Assembly: GCA_021822485.1 (NCBI GenBank)
Contig: JAKAQP010000004.1
Location: forward strand, 1 to 64,000
Origin: a bacterium
GTDB lineage: Bacteria > SZUA-79 > Acidulodesulfobacterales > Acidulodesulfobacteraceae
Direction: 5' to 3'
Length of the DNA: 64,000 nt
Under the pieces are notes generated by a model. It was given only the letters and a program-made list of their open reading frames with translations, searched no databases and was not told the origin of the DNA. How positions within the stretch are numbered: position 1 is the stretch's first letter; the number at the start of each line of letters is the position of its first letter. The position numbers were made by a program, and so were the translations under genes. Positions 59,011 to 64,000 of this stretch are shown in pieces.

Positions 59011-59736
59011 TTAGAACGGCCATATATCCTGCATAATTCTATACAGCCAGTTCGGACTTTGCGAACTGTTGACGTAACCTCTGCCGTTTATCCATATTCT
59101 TTCGTCTGCAAGCTGGGTGGACAGTACCGTATTTGCCGGCGATATGTCTATAGGACGGGCTATCCCTTTAATCAGCAGAAATCTTGTTTCTCCGTTCACA
59201 GATACTTCTCTTTCTCCTTTAAGTTCAACGTTGCCGTTGGGAAATACTTTCACCACCTGAGCCTGAATCGTCGAGTTTATCTGTCCTGATTCCGCTACTC
59301 CGCCGCCGCCGTTAAAAGTTTCGTCGTTAGAACCTTCATAACCGGTAGGTTTAGAAGTAGAAAGCGTGCCGAAAGCAAACTCTCCGGTGCCTGACGAATT
59401 ATGCGAAAGAGACGTGCCTGACGAATCGGAAACCTGCGTCTGATCGTCAACTATAATAGTTACGGTATCGTTCAGCCTGAAAGCTACGTTATCAGCATAA
59501 AGATTAGTTCCGCTTCCCGTACCTGTCCAGAGAGAACCTAGAATCGGCTTAGATTGCAGTCCTCCGTTTTTTGCCGTAGGCTTGACGTATGTCGGAGGAA
59601 TCATAGACTTGGGAGGATTAACTCCGCATCCCGTTAACGCAATAGTCAATAAACCCGTAAAAAATAAAGTTACGACCAAAAATATTTTTACTTTTGATTT
59701 AGATTTTATTTGCGTTCGCGTTTTTTTAACTTCCAT
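59011..59736 (-). CDS. flgH: Flagellar L-ring protein FlgH
   Basis: Lipobox LTGCG; SLWTGTGSGTNLYADNVAFRLNDTVTIIVDDQT; VVKVFPNGNVELKGEREVSVNGE. Confidence 0.95.
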   Translation of the reverse strand: MEVKKTRTQIKSKSKVKIFLVVTLFFTGLLTIALTGCGVNPPKSMIPPTYVKPTAKNGGLQSKPILGSLWTGTGSGTNLYADNVAFRLNDTVTIIVDDQTQVSDSSGTSLSHNSSGTGEFAFGTLSTSKPTGYEGSNDETFNGGGGVAESGQINSTIQAQVVKVFPNGNVELKGEREVSVNGETRFLLIKGIARPIDISPANTVLSTQLADERIWINGRGYVNSSQSPNWLYRIMQDIWPF

Positions 59737-59798
59737 ATAATTTATACCCCTCTTACTTTTTTCTTTTCAGTTTCCACTTCAATATTTGTCTGCCGCTA

Positions 59799-60557
59799 TT
59801 AATTTACTTCTGCAACTTTAGGCGATTTTACCGAGCATTTTACTATTTCTCCCGATTCCAAATTTTTTACCCTTATTTTTGAATTTAAAGCGCCGGATTG
59901 CAGAGCCATACCTTTTGTCTTTAAAATTAATCCGTTTTCGTCGTAAATTATATTTACCCTGTCGCCGAAGTTTATTATCCTGCGCCTTTCGGTGTTTGCA
60001 TTATTTAAAGACGACCCCTCGGCAATAAAAAACTTGGCTTCCTTTCCTGCCGCTTTTTTAACGTTTAAAAAATAGCCGTCGTTTAAACTCGGAATATTTT
60101 TGTAAGATATTTTTATCTCGCCGCTTTTTATAATCTGAAATTTTCCGATAGTTTCTGATGCTACGGCGACGGGAGCATAAATAGACGTTTTAAAAGTAGC
60201 GGCATCCAAACCCTGCATTTCGCCGTTTTTTATATTTATAATTTTTATTAATGCCGTATGATATCCGGAATATCGGGTATCGGCAATATTTATCCTTAAA
60301 TTTTTGAAATTAAAATTTTTATACGGCATATTGAAATGAAAATTCCAGAAGTGAAAATACTTTTTAAATTTTAAAGGAACTTTTTTTAAGTAAGCTTTTA
60401 TTATTAAACGTTTTAGTAAAATATAGCTGCTCTTATTGCCGATGACGGTTGCGCCTGAATATGCCGCCTCCGCATTTTTAATAGTAAATACGCGCGGCGA
60501 TATAGCAACTGTCACGGCTAACGCTATTAATGCAAAAATTAATTTCATTCTATTCAT
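59799..60557 (-). CDS. flgA: Flagella basal body P-ring formation protein FlgA
   Basis: C-terminal SAF-like region RRIINFGDRVNIIYDENGLILKTKGMALQSGALNSKIRVKNLESGEIVKCSV. Confidence 0.88.
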   Translation of the reverse strand: MNRMKLIFALIALAVTVAISPRVFTIKNAEAAYSGATVIGNKSSYILLKRLIIKAYLKKVPLKFKKYFHFWNFHFNMPYKNFNFKNLRINIADTRYSGYHTALIKIINIKNGEMQGLDAATFKTSIYAPVAVASETIGKFQIIKSGEIKISYKNIPSLNDGYFLNVKKAAGKEAKFFIAEGSSLNNANTERRRIINFGDRVNIIYDENGLILKTKGMALQSGALNSKIRVKNLESGEIVKCSVKSPKVAEVN

Positions 60558-60668
60558 CTATTTATTGTTTATTATTTAGCTGTTATAATATCCGCACTTA
60601 TCACTTATATTTATTTAATAAATTAGTTTAATTTAATCATAGTAACTAGCTTAATTTATTAAAATTTA

Positions 60669-61454
60669 TTACGGTATTAAACCGCTCATTGTTTGAAGCA
60701 TCTGGTTCGCGGTGGTAATAGCCTTCGAATCTATTGTATAGGCATTTTGAGCCGTAATCATGTCAACCATCTGACCTACAAGATTTACGTTAGACATTTC
60801 CAAAAACCCCTGCTGTAGCGTTCCAAGCCCGTTTTGATTTGGCGTGCCGACCTGCGGAACGCCTGAAGCCGAAGTTTGAAGATAAAGATTGCTGCCTATG
60901 CTGTTAAGTCCCGCCGGATTAATAAAATTTGCAAGGCTGATAGTTCCGATTTGAGCCGGATTAGTTTGTCCGGATATGACCGCCGTAACCGTTCCGTTTT
61001 CGGAAATAGTAACCGACGTAGCGTTAGGCGGTATGGTAATAGCCGGAATCAGCGGATATCCGTTAGCATCTACTAACTGACCCTGTGAATTAGTATCGAA
61101 TGTTCCGTCTCTGGTATATGCCGTTTCGCCGTCAGGAAGCTGCACCTGAAAAAAACCCTGACCCGAAATTGCGATATCTAATGGATTAGAAGTCTGCTGA
61201 AGATCGCCCTGCGTAAACTCTTTTTCTATAGAAGATACTTTAGAACCGAGACCTATTTGAATTCCGGTAGGCGACTGAGTATATTCCGAAGAATAAGCGC
61301 CCGGAGATTTAATAGTCTGATAAAAAAGGTCTTCAAAATTGACCCTCGATTCTTTAAAACCGGTAGTATTGGTATTTGCAAGATTGTTTGCTATGTTGTC
61401 TATTTCTATCTGCTGTCCTTCCATTCCCGTAGCCGCCGTCCATAAAGCTCTCAT
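60669..61454 (-). CDS. flgG: Flagellar distal rod protein FlgG
   Basis: MRALWTAATGMEGQQIEIDNIANNLANTNTTGFKESRVNFEDLFYQ. Confidence 0.97.
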   Translation of the reverse strand: MRALWTAATGMEGQQIEIDNIANNLANTNTTGFKESRVNFEDLFYQTIKSPGAYSSEYTQSPTGIQIGLGSKVSSIEKEFTQGDLQQTSNPLDIAISGQGFFQVQLPDGETAYTRDGTFDTNSQGQLVDANGYPLIPAITIPPNATSVTISENGTVTAVISGQTNPAQIGTISLANFINPAGLNSIGSNLYLQTSASGVPQVGTPNQNGLGTLQQGFLEMSNVNLVGQMVDMITAQNAYTIDSKAITTANQMLQTMSGLIP

Positions 61455-61503
61455 CTAATGAATAACCTCCGTAATTGTATAATTAATCTATTAATATATT
61501 AAT

Positions 61504-62280
61504 TTATACCGCCGCTCCAACGGTGTTAATAGCGGTATTATCTACCGTCGAATATGATTTTAACGCCTGCATCATATTGTTATACGTTTCCGAAATATTT
61601 ATCATCTTGACCATACCTTTGATTTCGTTTACGTTGGATTCTTCGATATAACCTTGAAGTATATCGGGATTTTTATTTTCGACAGGGGCGCCTGAACTTT
61701 TAGTTTCGGAAAACAGGGTGTTTCCGTATTTAGATAAATACTGCGGGTTTTTAAAATTAGCAATTAATATCGTACCCGAATACATTTCGTTGCCGGTCTG
61801 CGGATCGGTAAGACTTATTTCGCCCGAACCGCCGATAGTTACGTCCGAACTTCTTTCGTTAAGAAAGATAGGTTTTTTAAACGTGCTTAAAACCGGATAC
61901 CCTTCCTGAGTTACAAGCTCTCCCGCCTGATTAAGCGAAAATACGCCGTTTCTAGTATATTTAACGCCTGTCGGAGTTGAAACTACGAAATATCCGCTGC
62001 CTTTAATGGCAAGATCGAGTCTGTTGCCCGTTTTTTTTAATGCACCCTGGGACATATTGTTATAAGTATTTAAAACAATAGGATATGCTTTATCGACAAG
62101 CGGTTTATTTTCGCCGGATTCGTTTGCGTTTATGGCTTTTTGCGATAAAAATTCCGCAAAATTAACGTTTGTGCTTTTATAACCAGCCGTATTGACGTTT
62201 GCAAGATTATTGGTAACGGCGGAAAGTTGTCGTTCTACCGCCAATATTCCGCTCAAAGTTATATAAGAACCGCCGTTCAT
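61504..62280 (-). CDS. flgF: Flagellar proximal rod protein FlgF
   Basis: MNGGSYITLSGILAVERQLSAVTNNLANVNTAGYKSTNVNFAEFL; adjacent to flgG. Confidence 0.92.
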   Translation of the reverse strand: MNGGSYITLSGILAVERQLSAVTNNLANVNTAGYKSTNVNFAEFLSQKAINANESGENKPLVDKAYPIVLNTYNNMSQGALKKTGNRLDLAIKGSGYFVVSTPTGVKYTRNGVFSLNQAGELVTQEGYPVLSTFKKPIFLNERSSDVTIGGSGEISLTDPQTGNEMYSGTILIANFKNPQYLSKYGNTLFSETKSSGAPVENKNPDILQGYIEESNVNEIKGMVKMINISETYNNMMQALKSYSTVDNTAINTVGAAV

Positions 62281-62434
62281 CTTTTAAAACTCCGGTAATT
62301 ACAATGGTAATTGCAATAATTAAATTAATCTATTAAAAAATCTAAACAAAAACTATGGAATATATAAATCTTATTCTATATAATTCAATGCAATAAATGT
62401 GCCATAAAAAAGGGAAAAAATTTCCCAAAATAGT

Positions 62435-62490
62435 TAATTTCCCGCAAACGCAGGCGGGAGTGAGTAAATAAATAAATCTAACACCTTTAA
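62435..62490 (-). repeat. REP-like element (reverse complement GGTGTTAGATTTATTTATTTACTCACTCCCGCCTGCGTTTGCGGG)
   Basis: Shares AGATTTATTTATT...CTCCCG(C/A)CTGCGTTTGC with 18178..18230; hairpin CCCGC...GCGGG. Confidence 0.7.
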
Positions 62491-62550
62491 AAGATACCTT
62501 TAAAAAAAAATTGCTATTGATATAGCAGGTAGGAATGATATACAATATTA

Positions 62551-62889
62551 ATGAATATTATGGAAAAAAATAAACTTGCGGTTATAATTTCCGAAGATAA
62601 GCATTTAGGTCATATTGCCGGATTGATAAAAGCGGCGGCGAAAAAAGGCGGCGATATATCCGTGTCTGTTTTTATTACCGATAAAGGTGTTTTTTTGACG
62701 GAAAATAAGGAATTTATTTCCCTTTTAAAAGAACTGGGCGGTATAATTGATAATATTTCCGTTTGCGAACACTCCTGCAACGTAAACGGCGTAGTTTTTC
62801 TTGATGAAATTTTTAACTATTCTTCGCAGTTCGAAAACGCAAAAATTATCAACGAACTTAAAGAAAACGACAGAGCTTTGCTATTATAA
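62551..62889 (+). CDS. DsrE-family-like protein
   Basis: KLAVIISEDKHLGHIAGLIKAAAKKGGDISVFITDKGV-like Rossmannoid pattern, CEHSC; weak assignment. Confidence 0.5.
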   Translation: MNIMEKNKLAVIISEDKHLGHIAGLIKAAAKKGGDISVSVFITDKGVFLTENKEFISLLKELGGIIDNISVCEHSCNVNGVVFLDEIFNYSSQFENAKIINELKENDRALLL

Positions 62890-62927
62890 TATAAATTATA
62901 TTTTTATTTCTATTCTTAACACAAAAC

Positions 62928-63647
62928 ATGTTCGATATAAAAAAATTAAAAGAAAATCCTGATATCAATATATATTCAAAAAAGCAGGAAATACACTCTA
63001 TACTCAAGGGTTTTGCCAATCAAAAAAAACCCGTCATTATTTACCCCGTTCCGTTTAACGACGAATATACGACTAATATTCTCAAAGTAAAAGACGATAC
63101 TATAACCGTCGATTCCCTTATTCCAAAGTCCGGAAATTTAAAAATAACGGAGTCGTCTTATTTAAAAATAGCGTTTAAGTTTTCCAATAACGACCATTTT
63201 TTTCTGTCTAAACTTTATAGCTACGAAAAAGACGGGGATTATTTAGTATTCGATATTTACAAGCCTATTGAAATATTATCTTTAGAAAAAAGAAAATTTT
63301 TCAGGATAGAACCCTCTATAAGCGAACCGGTTATCATATCGTTTTTTTATAGCAATAAATATATAGAAACCCGGCTGTACGACCTGTCAGGCGAAGGTTT
63401 TTCTTTTTTATTGGATTTTCCTTTAGAAAAACATACGGTACTGGAAAACGTTAAGATTAAGTTTCCGCTCGGACTTCCTGAAGTTACTCTGAGGCTTGAA
63501 ATAAGGTCTAACGTCAGGCTGGATAATTTAAAATATAAAACCGGCGCTAAAGCTATAAATATAAAACCGGCGCAGCAGGATATACTGTTTAACTATATTT
63601 TTAAAAGGCAGAGAGAGATAGTAGCCGTAATGAGAGGAACGGTTTAG
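62928..63647 (+). CDS. PilZ domain protein, YcgR-like
   Basis: RKFFR (RxxxR) and DLSGEGF ([D/N]xSxxG) PilZ motifs with N-terminal beta domain. Confidence 0.85.
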   Translation: MFDIKKLKENPDINIYSKKQEIHSILKGFANQKKPVIIYPVPFNDEYTTNILKVKDDTITVDSLIPKSGNLKITESSYLKIAFKFSNNDHFFLSKLYSYEKDGDYLVFDIYKPIEILSLEKRKFFRIEPSISEPVIISFFYSNKYIETRLYDLSGEGFSFLLDFPLEKHTVLENVKIKFPLGLPEVTLRLEIRSNVRLDNLKYKTGAKAINIKPAQQDILFNYIFKRQREIVAVMRGTV

Positions 63648-63922
63648 CGAAGGCTTATTTTATCGTCCAGTTTGTATAAAAACGCAAAAATATTCGCTAT
63701 AGCTTTATAAAGTTCCGGCGGTATTTCCTGATATATATCAAGTCCGTCGAGAATATCCGCAAGTGCGTCGTTTTGGGTAATCGGTATATTTTCTTTTTTA
63801 GCTATCTCTAATATTTTTTCGGCAAGCTCTCCCCTTCCTTTTGCTACTACTATGGGAGCGCCGTTTTTTTTAGGGTCGTATTTTAATGCCGCCGCTTTCT
63901 TGTTTTTTTTAAATTTTTTCAT
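63644..63922 (-). CDS. FlhB C-terminal-domain-like (FhlB/YscU-type) protein
   Basis: AALKYDPKKNGAPIVVAKGRGELAEKILEIAKKENIPITQNDALADILDGLDIYQEIPPELYKAIANIFAFLY. Confidence 0.88.
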   Translation of the reverse strand: MKKFKKNKKAAALKYDPKKNGAPIVVAKGRGELAEKILEIAKKENIPITQNDALADILDGLDIYQEIPPELYKAIANIFAFLYKLDDKISLR

Positions 63923-64000
63923 CGATTATTTTTCCGTTTAAAAATACGTAAGAGTTTGGGTCGTTTATATTTACGGATGCCGGATTAGCCTGTCCTACTG
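63909..64000 (-). CDS. C-terminal end of a truncated upstream gene (unknown product)
   Basis: Reverse-strand frame ending ...VGQANPASVNINDPNSYVFLNGKIIDEKI*, overlapping the FlhB-like start. Confidence 0.6.
   Translation of the reverse strand, partial: VGQANPASVNINDPNSYVFLNGKIIDEKI

Noticed and set aside
62342-62545. 67-aa minus-strand ORF
   Set aside because: Spans a REP-like repeat and has no domain or ribosome-binding evidence.
1-64000. CRISPR arrays, integrases, transposase genes, prophage genes
   Set aside because: No regularly spaced direct repeats and no such ORFs recognised anywhere in the window.

Overview
AT-rich bacterial chromosomal window, Desulfobacterota/deltaproteobacterial-like by gene content (low-confidence guess). 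About 60 protein-coding genes, one tRNA-Ala(CGC) and one clear TPP riboswitch. Main blocks: (1) housekeeping genes (miaB, HU/IHF, priA, radical SAM, hemL, TIGR03960-type radical SAM, site-2 protease, scpA, rluB-like); (2) an accessory patch of tandem DUF1311/LprI-like genes and convergent Sel1-repeat genes, with inverted and direct repeats and a Sel1 relic; (3) a TPP-riboswitch operon in which a CofH-family radical SAM enzyme sits where ThiH/ThiO would be expected, coupled to thiS and thiG; (4) a probable type II restriction-modification pair directly downstream of a large VirB/D4-like type IV secretion locus (VirB1,2,3,4,5,6,7?,8,9?,10,D4), which shows no visible relaxase or VirB11 but has an embedded MoxR-type AAA+ ATPase; (5) signalling genes, including a hybrid kinase with an N-terminal Rossmann-like domain; (6) a large flagellar/chemotaxis/c-di-GMP block (fliI, flgJ-SLT, motAB, fliW, csrA, flgL, flgK, flgN, flgM, flgI, flgH, flgA, flgG, flgF, PilZ, FlhB-like). 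REP/MITE-like repeats carrying the word GGTGTCAGATT are dispersed between genes. The best candidates for novelty are the CofH-like/thiS/thiG operon and the MoxR-containing relaxase-less T4SS. All calls come from reading the sequence; no database search was run.
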